The translations under genes were made by a program, and so were the position numbers. Source: an uncultured Bacteroidota bacterium (lineage in GTDB: Bacteria; Bacteroidota; Bacteroidia; Chitinophagales; Chitinophagaceae). Taken from it: 12,162 bases of DNA. Below the pieces are notes generated by a model that saw only the letters and a list, made by a program, of their open reading frames with translations, did no database searches and was not told the DNA's origin. Of this stretch, positions 5,633 through 12,162 are shown in pieces; position 1 is the stretch's first letter, and every line of letters starts with the position of its first letter. The stretch covers positions 1 to 12,162 of the forward strand of contig CAMPKR010000037.1 of NCBI GenBank assembly GCA_946887345.1, read 5' to 3'.

Positions 5633-8600
5633 ATGCTCAGAAAAATTACGCTATTCATTACCGGACTCATCGCAGTAACAGGCGCATCGGCACAGTGCCC
5701 TACCGTTACTTGCCCCGGCAACATTACTGTAGCAAAAGCACCGAATACATGCGGTCAAACAGTGACCTTTACGGCACCGAATGGTACCGATCCGTGTAAC
5801 CTTTCACCAACAGTGGTAAACTTTAGCTACACGGGTGCTGTGCAAACCTGGACTGTTCCTGCGGGCGTTACATCCATTACCGTGGATGTAAAGGGCGCCG
5901 GTGGTGGTCAGAGTACATCATATGGTACTGTATATACGTCTAATACGCCCGGTCAGGGTGGCCGTGCACAGGCAACCATCCCTGTAACAGCTGGCCAGGT
6001 ACTCAATATTTATGTGGGTGGTAAGGGTGCAGATGCGCAAGCATACTCTCCGTCTACTGGTGGCTGGAATGGCGGCGGTAGTGAAACTAATGGTTCTGGC
6101 TACCAGGGCGGCGCAGGTGGCGGTGCTTCTGATATAAGGATCGGCGGTACAGCGCTTTCAAACCGTGTTATAGTTGGCGGCGGCGGCGGCGGTGCAGGTA
6201 TGAACTGCTCATCGGGAATGACCGGCGGCAACGGCGGCGGCACAAGCGGACTTGCGGGGATGACTTGTAGTAGTGCGTCTACCTGCCAGTGTGGCCAGGG
6301 GGGCACACAAAGTTCAGGCGGTGCCCAGGCTACCTGTTATTCAGGACCTACTCCAGGATCTTTAGGTACTGGTGGTAATGGTGGAAACTACGGCGGCGGT
6401 GCCGGCGGCGGCGGTTATTATGGCGGCGGCGGCGGCTATTACGGCGGCGGCGGCGGCGGCAGCTCTTATTCTGCTAATACAAATACAGGTTCTTCGCTTA
6501 CAACCGGCGGCGGTAATACTTCGAATGGTTCTATTGCTATCAGCTATCTTATTCCGGCGGTTACTACCCAGGTAGCAGGTCTCCCGAGTGGCTCCATATT
6601 CCCGATCGGGCCAACCACTAATACATTTGTAACCACAAGTATCAATAACTCTTCAGATACCTGTTCATTTGTTGTTACTGTAACTGATCCGCAGGAACCG
6701 GTATTTACTACACAACCTGAGGATACCACCCGCATCTGTATAGGTGGTAACGTAACCATTACAGGAACTGCTACCAATGCTAACTCTTATCAGTGGTATC
6801 GTAATGGCGTGCCTGTGAGCAACAACTCCAACACTACAGGCGCCACTACAAATACGCTGACAATCACAAATCTTAACGGTGCACAATATGGTAACTACGT
6901 ACTGCGTGCGACAGGGCCGTGTTTAACAACGAACAGCATTGTTGCCGCAGTTGTAGCCAGTGCTAATGCTGCTATTACTACTCAGCCCCAGGGCGGTCAG
7001 AATATATGCGTAGGAAATGCCTTCTCACTGAGCGTAGCCTCTACCGAAACATCCGGGTACCAATGGTACAGAAATGGTAATCCGTTAAGCAATGGCGGCG
7101 ACGTGAGCGGCGCCACAAGCAACACATTGAATATTATCAACGCTGATGCCGGCGATATCGGTTCTTATACCGTTGTAGCTCTTGGCAACTCCGGTTGTAA
7201 CTCAACCACCAGCAGTGGCGCAAGCGTTAATATAAATCCTGCAGTGGCAGTGACTTCGGTTCCGCCGGCTACTGTTACAATGTGCTCAGGCTCACCCCTT
7301 CAATTGAATGTCATCGCTAATAGCTCGAACGGTTATCAGTGGTATAAGAATAACACTCCTCTTGCCAACGGCGGCGATATCAGCGGCGCAACTTCAGCTA
7401 ACCTGTCTGTAAACAACGCCGATGCTTCTGATGCCGGTTCTTACCACGTGGTGGTAATGGGAAATACAGGATGTAATAATATTACTGTTCCTTCTTCGGC
7501 TGTAACTATTAATAATACACCTACAATTGTTACCCAGCCGCAGGCTGTTCAGGATGTTTGCGCGGGCACTAACATGATCGCCAACGTTGTTGCCATTAAC
7601 GGAACAAGCTACCAGTGGTATAAAAACAACGTACCGCTTACCAACGGCGGAAACGTCAGTGGCGTAAATACAAATACGCTGCAAGTGAATAACACTACAG
7701 TGGCCGACGGCGGTAATTATACAGTGGAAATAGGTCCGCAAACTGCTTGTCCTTCGCTGACCAGTGCTGCAAGCGCAGTTACAATTAACCCGAATGCAAG
7801 TGTGATCACCCAGCCAGCACCGGTTGTGAATGTTTGCGAAGGCAACGCGGTGATGCTGTCTGTTACTGCAGGTGCTGCCGGTTCTTACCAGTGGTATAAG
7901 AATGGTAACGCCCTCACAAATGGCTTAGGCGTGAGCGGTGCTACTACTGCTAACCTGGAGGTTGAAAATACCAACCTGATGAGCAATGGCACATATAACG
8001 TTATGATGACGGCTTACTACACGGGTTGTGCAAGCGCTACCAGTGCCAACAGCCAGGTGACGGTTAGCCCGCTTTCCGGTACACTTGCTAATTCAGGTAC
8101 ATTCGAAAACAGCTTCCATACAGACGGCATATCTCATATATACACTGCAGGCAGCTGCGATCCGATAGTGAAAGTTGTTGAGCCGGCAGGTGGTAATGTT
8201 CTTGGTAACGTTCATGCCAGGGTAACTATCGATGGTTCTGTTCAGGAATATCTTGGCCAGCCATATGTTCAGCGTCACGCCGATGTTGAGCCGGGAAGCA
8301 ATGGTCTTGCTACTGTAACATTATATGCTACACAGGCAGAGTTCGATGCTTATAACGCCTATGTAGTAGCGAATGTTGGTAATAATGCTCCGCAAATGCC
8401 TACTAATGGTATACCAAATAGCAATGTAAGGGTATGGCAGTTCCATGGTACAGGTACTGCGCCTGGCAACTATACAGGCTCTACGGATGTATTGACGCCT
8501 TCATCAATGGTATGGAACGGTAGCTGGTGGGAAATTTCAGTAATGGTAGGTGGCTTCAGCGGTTTCTACCTGTATTCAGACCTGACACTGCCTATTAAGC

Positions 8601-9118
8601 TTTCATCTGTTTCTGCTCACAACCAGGGCACTGTGAATGTAGTTAAATGGAGCACTGCTACTGAAGAAAAAGGGCAGATATTCAATATCGAGCGTAGCAT
8701 AGACGGCCGCACGTTTACACAAATAGGTGCTGCGAAAGCTAACGGTAAGGCTTCAGACTACAGCTTCACTGATGAAAAGGCTGTTACAGGAATCAACTAC
8801 TATCGTATCCAGGCTGTAGAACTTGACGGCAGTGCAATCCACTCCAATGTTGTTTCGGCGGTTGTTGAGAAAGGCGGTGCTATCGATATGCAGGCATATC
8901 CTAACCCAACAACTGACAACGTAACAATCAAATTGTCTGAAGAAGCCGGTGCCAATGCTACTATAGAAGTACTTGACTACACAGGTAAGGTTGTAAAAAC
9001 ACAGCCTATCAGTGGCACAGGTGCAACGATAGAAATGAGCAACCTGCCTGCCGGTATGTACATTCTCAAGTATGTAGATGGTGGTAACAGGACCGCAATA
9101 AAGATCAACAAGCAGTAA
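5633..9118 (+). CDS. Giant T9SS surface protein: HYR split by glycine-rich domain, five Ig-like repeats
   Basis: A 1161-residue secreted adhesin-like protein. The start at 5633 is chosen because it opens a clean signal peptide (MLRKITLFITGLIAVTGASA); the frame itself is open from 5540. Residues 22-58 resemble the first half of a HYR domain (CPGNITV...CGQTVTFTAP...DPC). Residues ~65-305 are a glycine-rich domain of the ALK/LTK type (TAGQVLNIYVGGKG, GGGASDIRI, VIVGGGGGGAG, GGGGGSSY). Residues 306-352 match the second half of HYR (GLPSGSIFPIG, CSFVVTVTD). Residues ~355-815 form five Ig-like repeats, each with a YQWY motif and a CxG...C cysteine pair. Residues ~816-985 are a module seen in other Bacteroidota surface proteins (FHTDG...HIYTAGSC...GNVHARVTIDG) with no function known to me. 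Residues 986-1085 are FN3-like (LPIKLSSVSA...NYYRIQAVELDGS). The YPNPT sorting domain starts at Tyr1089. It is a single-gene transcript bounded by its own promoter candidate and terminator. Adhesion or matrix binding is inferred. Confidence 0.85.
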   Translation: MLRKITLFITGLIAVTGASAQCPTVTCPGNITVAKAPNTCGQTVTFTAPNGTDPCNLSPTVVNFSYTGAVQTWTVPAGVTSITVDVKGAGGGQSTSYGTVYTSNTPGQGGRAQATIPVTAGQVLNIYVGGKGADAQAYSPSTGGWNGGGSETNGSGYQGGAGGGASDIRIGGTALSNRVIVGGGGGGAGMNCSSGMTGGNGGGTSGLAGMTCSSASTCQCGQGGTQSSGGAQATCYSGPTPGSLGTGGNGGNYGGGAGGGGYYGGGGGYYGGGGGGSSYSANTNTGSSLTTGGGNTSNGSIAISYLIPAVTTQVAGLPSGSIFPIGPTTNTFVTTSINNSSDTCSFVVTVTDPQEPVFTTQPEDTTRICIGGNVTITGTATNANSYQWYRNGVPVSNNSNTTGATTNTLTITNLNGAQYGNYVLRATGPCLTTNSIVAAVVASANAAITTQPQGGQNICVGNAFSLSVASTETSGYQWYRNGNPLSNGGDVSGATSNTLNIINADAGDIGSYTVVALGNSGCNSTTSSGASVNINPAVAVTSVPPATVTMCSGSPLQLNVIANSSNGYQWYKNNTPLANGGDISGATSANLSVNNADASDAGSYHVVVMGNTGCNNITVPSSAVTINNTPTIVTQPQAVQDVCAGTNMIANVVAINGTSYQWYKNNVPLTNGGNVSGVNTNTLQVNNTTVADGGNYTVEIGPQTACPSLTSAASAVTINPNASVITQPAPVVNVCEGNAVMLSVTAGAAGSYQWYKNGNALTNGLGVSGATTANLEVENTNLMSNGTYNVMMTAYYTGCASATSANSQVTVSPLSGTLANSGTFENSFHTDGISHIYTAGSCDPIVKVVEPAGGNVLGNVHARVTIDGSVQEYLGQPYVQRHADVEPGSNGLATVTLYATQAEFDAYNAYVVANVGNNAPQMPTNGIPNSNVRVWQFHGTGTAPGNYTGSTDVLTPSSMVWNGSWWEISVMVGGFSGFYLYSDLTLPIKLSSVSAHNQGTVNVVKWSTATEEKGQIFNIERSIDGRTFTQIGAAKANGKASDYSFTDEKAVTGINYYRIQAVELDGSAIHSNVVSAVVEKGGAIDMQAYPNPTTDNVTIKLSEEAGANATIEVLDYTGKVVKTQPISGTGATIEMSNLPAGMYILKYVDGGNRTAIKINKQ
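6176..6460 (+). repeat. GGC codon microsatellites in the glycine-rich domain
   Basis: Perfect GGC runs occur at 6176-6190 (five), 6422-6436 (five) and 6443-6460 (six), all in frame and coding Gly. The last two are separated by Tyr-Tyr codons. Such tracts can change length by slippage; because the unit is three bases, changes would alter glycine number without breaking the frame. Confidence 0.75.
6698..8076 (+). repeat. Five tandem Ig-like repeats with 276-base period
   Basis: The YQWY motif begins at 6788, 7058, 7334, 7610 and 7886, giving steps of 270, 276, 276 and 276 bases. The T/V-Q-P motif near each repeat start shows the same steps (6713, 6983, 7259, 7535, 7811). Each repeat has an early CxG cysteine and a late (S/T/P)xC cysteine. 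The period is nearly exact although the DNA sequences have diverged strongly, pointing to old duplications kept at fixed length. Confidence 0.85.
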
Positions 9119-9133
9119 GCTACTGCTAAGCAT

Positions 9134-9176
9134 AAAAGAAGAACCCCCCGGTATAGCCCGGGGGGTTCTTCTTTTT
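9134..9176. terminator. Strong bidirectional terminator between convergent genes
   Basis: The arm AAAAGAAGAACCCCCC (9134-9149) pairs perfectly with GGGGGGTTCTTCTTTT (9160-9175), extended by GG/CC inner pairs to an 18-bp stem around loop TATAGC. The T-run on the plus strand and the A-run on the 5' side make it work both for the surface protein gene (ends 9118) and for rpiB (ends 9192). Confidence 0.92.
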
Positions 9177-9191
9177 GTGAAATCTAGAAAA

Positions 9192-9644
9192 TTAACAGCC
9201 TATCTTGTCCACTCTGTTTTGGTGACGACCACCTTCAAACTCAGTGCCCAGGAATATTTCCACCATCTTCTTAGCCTCATCAAGCGATACAAATCGGGCC
9301 GGAATGCAAATGACATTGGCACTATTGTGCTGGCGCGCAAGCGCAGCTACGTCTGAATTCCAGCAAAGCGCGGCACGGATACCCGGGTGTTTGTTAGCGG
9401 TTATAGCTACGCCATTGGCACTACCGCAGATTAATATACCTACTCCTGCCTTGCCTTCTTCCACAAGGCTTGCTACAGGGTGTGCATAATCAGGATAATC
9501 TGTGCTGTCGAGGCTGTATGTCCCTTTGTCTTCCAGGGTAAAGCCTTGTTCGCCCAGCCACCGCTTAATAGCTTCTTTATATTCAAAGCCTGCGTGATCT
9601 GCGCCTATCGCAATCGGCAATTCTTTATTGAAAACTGTTTGCAT
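9192..9644 (-). CDS. rpiB: Ribose-5-phosphate isomerase B
   Basis: A 150-residue cytoplasmic enzyme, the usual RpiB length, which interconverts ribose 5-phosphate and ribulose 5-phosphate in the non-oxidative pentose phosphate pathway. Signature elements are IGADHAGFE (Asp16, His17), TDYPDYAH (48-55), GILICGSANGVAITANK (69-85) with the likely catalytic Cys73, RQHNSANV (104-111) with His106 equivalent to the active-site His of the E. coli enzyme, and the C-terminal EGGRHQNRVDKI (137-148). The E. coli enzyme has CGTGVG where this has CGSANG, a variant I believe is common in Bacteroidota. Its ATG follows the tatC stop codon after ten bases, so the two are probably co-transcribed. Allose-6-phosphate isomerase activity also occurs in this family and cannot be excluded. 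Confidence 0.95.
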   Translation of the reverse strand: MQTVFNKELPIAIGADHAGFEYKEAIKRWLGEQGFTLEDKGTYSLDSTDYPDYAHPVASLVEEGKAGVGILICGSANGVAITANKHPGIRAALCWNSDVAALARQHNSANVICIPARFVSLDEAKKMVEIFLGTEFEGGRHQNRVDKIGC

Positions 9645-9654
9645 AAAGTATTAT

Positions 9655-10503
9655 TTACTGACTTAGTTGTTTACGAACTTTTGCTTTTTGTACCCGCGCA
9701 CTCAGCACTATACTTATTTCAAAAAGCATGTATAGCGGGATGAAAACGAACCAGCAGCTGAGCATATCCGGAGGCGTAATGATAGTTGCCAGTAGCAGCA
9801 GTATAAGGATTGCATATCGGCGCTTCTCTCGCATCAGCTTCGGGGTCAGCACTCCTATCCGGGACAGGAAGTAAACGATGATAGGAAGCTCAAATACAAT
9901 TCCCATACCCAAAACCATATCGCTCATGTCGCTATAGTAGCTTGATGCGGTAGGTTTAACTTCGATATCGGGAGTTAGAACGTAGCTGGCAAAGAAATTA
10001 ATAGTGAATGGCGCCACTAAATAGTAGGCGAATAACACGCCCATGAAAAACAGTATTGATCCCCAAAACACCAGGCCCTTCGCTTGTTTTATTTCCCCAG
10101 GTTTCAGCGCAGGCTTTATGAAGCGCCAGAATTCCCAAAGTATAAAAGGGAATGCCAGTATAAAGCCGATAAAGAAGGATGAAGAGAAGCTTAACATGAA
10201 TTGCCCCGACATGGAGGTGCTGATGAACTTCAGGTTCACGCCTTCCATACAGAGGCCGGTAATCCCGAAGGTGTGGGCTATCTGGCACATCCATATGTTA
10301 GAAATAAACTCGGGATGCGAGGGCGCGAAGATGATATCTTTAAATATCCATTCAATATTAATGAAAGCAATGACAGCACAGACAATGATAACAATTAGAG
10401 AACGGATAAGGTGACCCCTCAGATCATCTATATGATCTGTAAAAGTCATTTCCCCAAGGGGATTCTTATTTCTTTTACTGAGAAAGCTGTCTAAAATGCT
10501 CAT
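9655..10503 (-). CDS. tatC: Twin-arginine translocase subunit TatC
   Basis: TatC is the inner-membrane receptor that binds twin-arginine signal peptides and recruits TatA to export folded proteins. Starting at 10503 it has 282 residues; the frame extends to 10527, but the putative promoter lies inside that extension. Seen are the N-terminal HIDDLRGHLIRS (24-35, the family's HLxELR region), six hydrophobic helices, the motif WRFIKPALKPGE (126-137) with Glu137 at the position of E. coli Glu103, FELPI (204-208), RRYAILILLLLATIITPPD (228-246) and a basic C-terminus (VQKAKVRKQLSQ). The first periplasmic loop (about residues 55-105) is longer than in E. coli and holds Cys73 and Cys85. No tatA/tatB is in the window; rpiB follows by ten bases. 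Confidence 0.95.
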   Translation of the reverse strand: MSILDSFLSKRNKNPLGEMTFTDHIDDLRGHLIRSLIVIIVCAVIAFINIEWIFKDIIFAPSHPEFISNIWMCQIAHTFGITGLCMEGVNLKFISTSMSGQFMLSFSSSFFIGFILAFPFILWEFWRFIKPALKPGEIKQAKGLVFWGSILFFMGVLFAYYLVAPFTINFFASYVLTPDIEVKPTASSYYSDMSDMVLGMGIVFELPIIVYFLSRIGVLTPKLMREKRRYAILILLLLATIITPPDMLSCWFVFIPLYMLFEISIVLSARVQKAKVRKQLSQ

Positions 10504-10514
10504 TGCCCGGCGCG

Positions 10515-10522
10515 TAAAGTTA
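10515..10522 (-). promoter_or_regulatory. Candidate -7 element for tatC-rpiB; decides the tatC start
   Basis: On the minus strand TAACTTTA resembles TAnnTTTG and lies 11 bases before the chosen ATG (10503). It would lie inside the reading frame if the start were 10527. Two TTTG copies are close upstream but too near for an ideal -33 element. Confidence 0.3.
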
Positions 10523-10585
10523 TACAAATATCAAATGGTATCACGTTCGTTTATAGCGATAACTACATTTTTAGATAAATAATAA

Positions 10586-10609
10586 CAGCCATCCTTTTAG
10601 GGACGGCTG
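10586..10609 (-). terminator. Hairpin terminator after the protease gene
   Basis: On the minus strand CAGCCGTCC (10609-10601) and GGATGGCTG (10594-10586) form a nine-pair stem around CTAAAA. The single imperfect pair is a G-U wobble only in the minus-strand RNA, so the hairpin fits that direction. A TTATTTAT tract follows. It starts 25 bases after the stop codon of the gene ending at 10635. Confidence 0.7.
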
Positions 10610-10634
10610 CATCATTATATAAAAGGAGTTAATA

Positions 10635-11732
10635 CTATTTCTTATACACCTTAACAGAGAACGTGTAAGCCTGCATTTTTTCTATCTGTTCTTCCCGGCT
10701 CAGTTTCGAGAGTTTATTCGCCTTAGGTATATGCAACTTCACTTCTTTAGGTACGTTCTGCAACAGATCGAGCAGTGCGCCTGAACTTACCGCGTAGGTA
10801 GTACCCCTGCTGTGGCTTTCCTTACCGGAAACAATACCTACAAGGTTGCCCGTATTATCTATCACAGGAGCGCCGCTCTGTCCGGGTTTGGCCGGCAGCT
10901 CCAGGCGATATTGTGCCGGATCTCCGCCGTAGCCATTACGCGCGCTTATGTAGCCTTCATAGTAGCTGATATCGTCTTCAGGGAAGCCGAGCGTGTATAC
11001 ATATGCTCCCAGGGCAGCCTTTTTAGCAGCAAACGTGTAGGGTACATCGGTTTTGCCAAAGCGGAACGACTTGTTTTCTACTTTAAGCAATGCAACGTCT
11101 GTTTGGGCATTGTAGTTGACCAGGTAAGCCTTATAGTATTTGCCTGCGCTGTTCACTATGTAGATAGAATCAGCACCTTCAGTAACGTGATAATTGGTAA
11201 CAAAGTAGCCATCATTCGTAATGGCAAAGCCTGTCCCGCTGGATTTGGCATCAACTTCGGGGCTGTTGTTAGCATTAGCGGCATTGGAAGCTATATTATC
11301 AAGGCGTGCATTTTGCGCGTGCTGCGAACGTTTCAGGTTGTCCAGTTCTTTTTTCAGAACACTATACTGGGTAGCACTTCTTTTACTGGCAGACTTATTT
11401 ACCATCCAAAAAGTACCTGTCGACGCAAGCAAGGCTATGCCTGCAGCTACAGATGCTGTGCGCAAGTAATGCGACCGAAGCGGAATACTCCTGCTTTCTT
11501 TTTTGCCTGATTCTTTTTGTTGCTCATGCTGAATGTCCAGCAGCATTGAGCGGAAGCGCTTCTGCCTGCCACTTCCTTGCAGCGAACGAAGCATATTAAT
11601 GCATTCCTGTAGCTCCGCCGCAAATGCAGGATCTTCAGCCGTTCGCATGGTAACTGCGCTACGCTCTGTTTCGGTTATTTCTCCCGAAACCAGGCCTTCC
11701 GCCAGTTTCCAAATATTATTTTCAGTAGTCAT
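10635..11732 (-). CDS. Anti-sigma-like membrane protein fused to HtrA/trypsin-like protease
   Basis: A 365-residue single-pass membrane protein. The start at 11732 is set by the TAATG overlap with the sigma factor stop; the frame itself is open further upstream. Residues 1-75 are a cytosolic anti-sigma-like helical segment (WKLAEGLVSGEIT, AEDPAFAAELQECINMLRSL) without the HxxxCxxC zinc motif. Residues ~91-111 are the membrane helix and ~118-150 a likely coiled coil (LKKELDNLKRSQ). Residues ~165-325 are an S1-type protease domain with a complete triad: His182 (NYHV), Asp212 (TDVALLKV) and Ser286 (GQSGAPV). The motif TTYAVSSGALLDLL resembles the substrate-pocket strand of HtrA-like proteases. 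No PDZ domain is present; a basic tail of ~40 residues follows. The likely role is to hold the partner sigma factor inactive and to sense or cut envelope proteins; this is inference from fusion and gene order. Confidence 0.75.
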   Translation of the reverse strand: MTTENNIWKLAEGLVSGEITETERSAVTMRTAEDPAFAAELQECINMLRSLQGSGRQKRFRSMLLDIQHEQQKESGKKESRSIPLRSHYLRTASVAAGIALLASTGTFWMVNKSASKRSATQYSVLKKELDNLKRSQHAQNARLDNIASNAANANNSPEVDAKSSGTGFAITNDGYFVTNYHVTEGADSIYIVNSAGKYYKAYLVNYNAQTDVALLKVENKSFRFGKTDVPYTFAAKKAALGAYVYTLGFPEDDISYYEGYISARNGYGGDPAQYRLELPAKPGQSGAPVIDNTGNLVGIVSGKESHSRGTTYAVSSGALLDLLQNVPKEVKLHIPKANKLSKLSREEQIEKMQAYTFSVKVYKK

Positions 11733-12162
11733 TATATATTTCCATTTGCCTGAACCCCGTAGAAAATCTTGCGAAGCCTTGTCAGGCACTTATACTTTTG
11801 AGTTTTGGCATTGTCCGGGTTAGTATACCCAAACTCCGCCGCTATTTCCTGCATGCTTTTGTCCTCGTGATAAAATGACTTCAGCAAGGATCTGCAGGGC
11901 TCCCCCAGTTGGTTCAGTGCTGCATCCAGTTGTGAGTAATGCAGTTCCCTTTCCTGTTGTCCGTTTATATCATCTTCATACGCCCAATCCACTCCATCTC
12001 CTGCATCATCCGGTAAAAACCCGGGTTTCTTTTGCAGCTGCTGTAGTTTTTTATACCACATATATTTGCTCACGGCAAATAAATAGGTCCCTATTTTGCA
12101 GCTAAGCCTGAAATCCTCACTTTGCGATCGCTCAAAAAGTATGGTCACGGCCTCCTGGTAAA
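11732..12162 (-). CDS. ECF-type RNA polymerase sigma factor (start outside window)
   Basis: This is the last ~142 codons of a sigma-70 family factor of the extracytoplasmic function (ECF) type. The frame is open to the right edge, reading YQEAVTILFE before a GTG at 12148 that is probably not the start. Part of region 2 is visible (IGTYLFAVSKYMWYKKLQQL, the segment for -10 recognition), then an acidic linker, then region 4 (LGEPCRSLLKSFYHEDKSMQEIAAEFGYTNPDNAKTQKYK split by the helix-turn-helix, ending LTRLRKIF), which binds the -35 promoter element. Its stop codon TAA shares one base with the ATG of the next gene, so translation is probably coupled, the usual arrangement for a sigma/anti-sigma pair. 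The signal it answers is unknown. Confidence 0.85.
   Translation of the reverse strand, partial: YQEAVTILFERSQSEDFRLSCKIGTYLFAVSKYMWYKKLQQLQKKPGFLPDDAGDGVDWAYEDDINGQQERELHYSQLDAALNQLGEPCRSLLKSFYHEDKSMQEIAAEFGYTNPDNAKTQKYKCLTRLRKIFYGVQANGNI

Noticed and set aside
10812..11510. 232-codon plus-strand ORF
   Set aside because: It lies wholly antisense to the protease domain gene, whose motifs are clear; the translation has no recognisable features.
11733..11789. Longer start for the protease protein (11789)
   Set aside because: It would overlap the sigma factor by 57 bases; the TAATG junction gives a more natural start.

Overview
The window looks like chromosomal DNA of a member of the Bacteroidota, most likely a Chitinophagales/Chitinophagaceae-type organism. 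Three proteins end in a type IX secretion (T9SS) type A sorting domain with the YPNPT signature. The putative promoters resemble the TAnnTTTG -7 element of this phylum, and clear Shine-Dalgarno sequences are rare. The family-level placement is inference from style, not from a marker gene. No rRNA, tRNA, insertion sequence, phage gene or CRISPR array was seen.

Layout. Positions 1-2223 (+) hold the tail of one T9SS cargo protein, with an apparent one-base frameshift near 99-101, followed with no gap by a complete secreted T9SS protein with propeller-like repeats; a strong hairpin terminator closes this pair. Positions 2224-2598 are a gene-poor stretch between convergent genes. It holds a TTTTTTGCAAAAAA palindrome, a DnaA-box-like nonamer, a possible small promoter plus a 25-codon ORF, and an array of GGCA motifs spaced one DNA helical turn apart. 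Positions 2599-5324 (-) hold an exported protein of unknown family followed by a MoxR/ChlI-like AAA+ ATPase. Positions 5325-5632 are a divergent regulatory region. Positions 5633-9118 (+) encode a 1161-residue surface protein with a HYR domain split by a large glycine-rich domain, five Ig-like repeats of almost constant length, two further modules and a T9SS tail. An 18-bp-stem hairpin, apparently a two-way terminator, separates it from a minus-strand block: tatC-rpiB (10503-9192) and an ECF sigma factor followed by a membrane protein (12162-10635).

How the genes work together. The three T9SS proteins are probably exported by the Sec pathway and then moved to the cell surface or medium by the T9SS; the machinery itself is not in the window. 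TatC is the core receptor of the separate twin-arginine export pathway, apparently co-transcribed with ribose-5-phosphate isomerase B. The most interesting unit is at the right edge. An ECF sigma factor overlaps by one base (TAATG) with a protein that joins an anti-sigma-like cytosolic segment, one membrane helix, a coiled coil and an HtrA/trypsin-like protease domain with an intact His-Asp-Ser triad. This suggests an envelope stress circuit in which the anti-sigma factor carries its own periplasmic protease or sensor.
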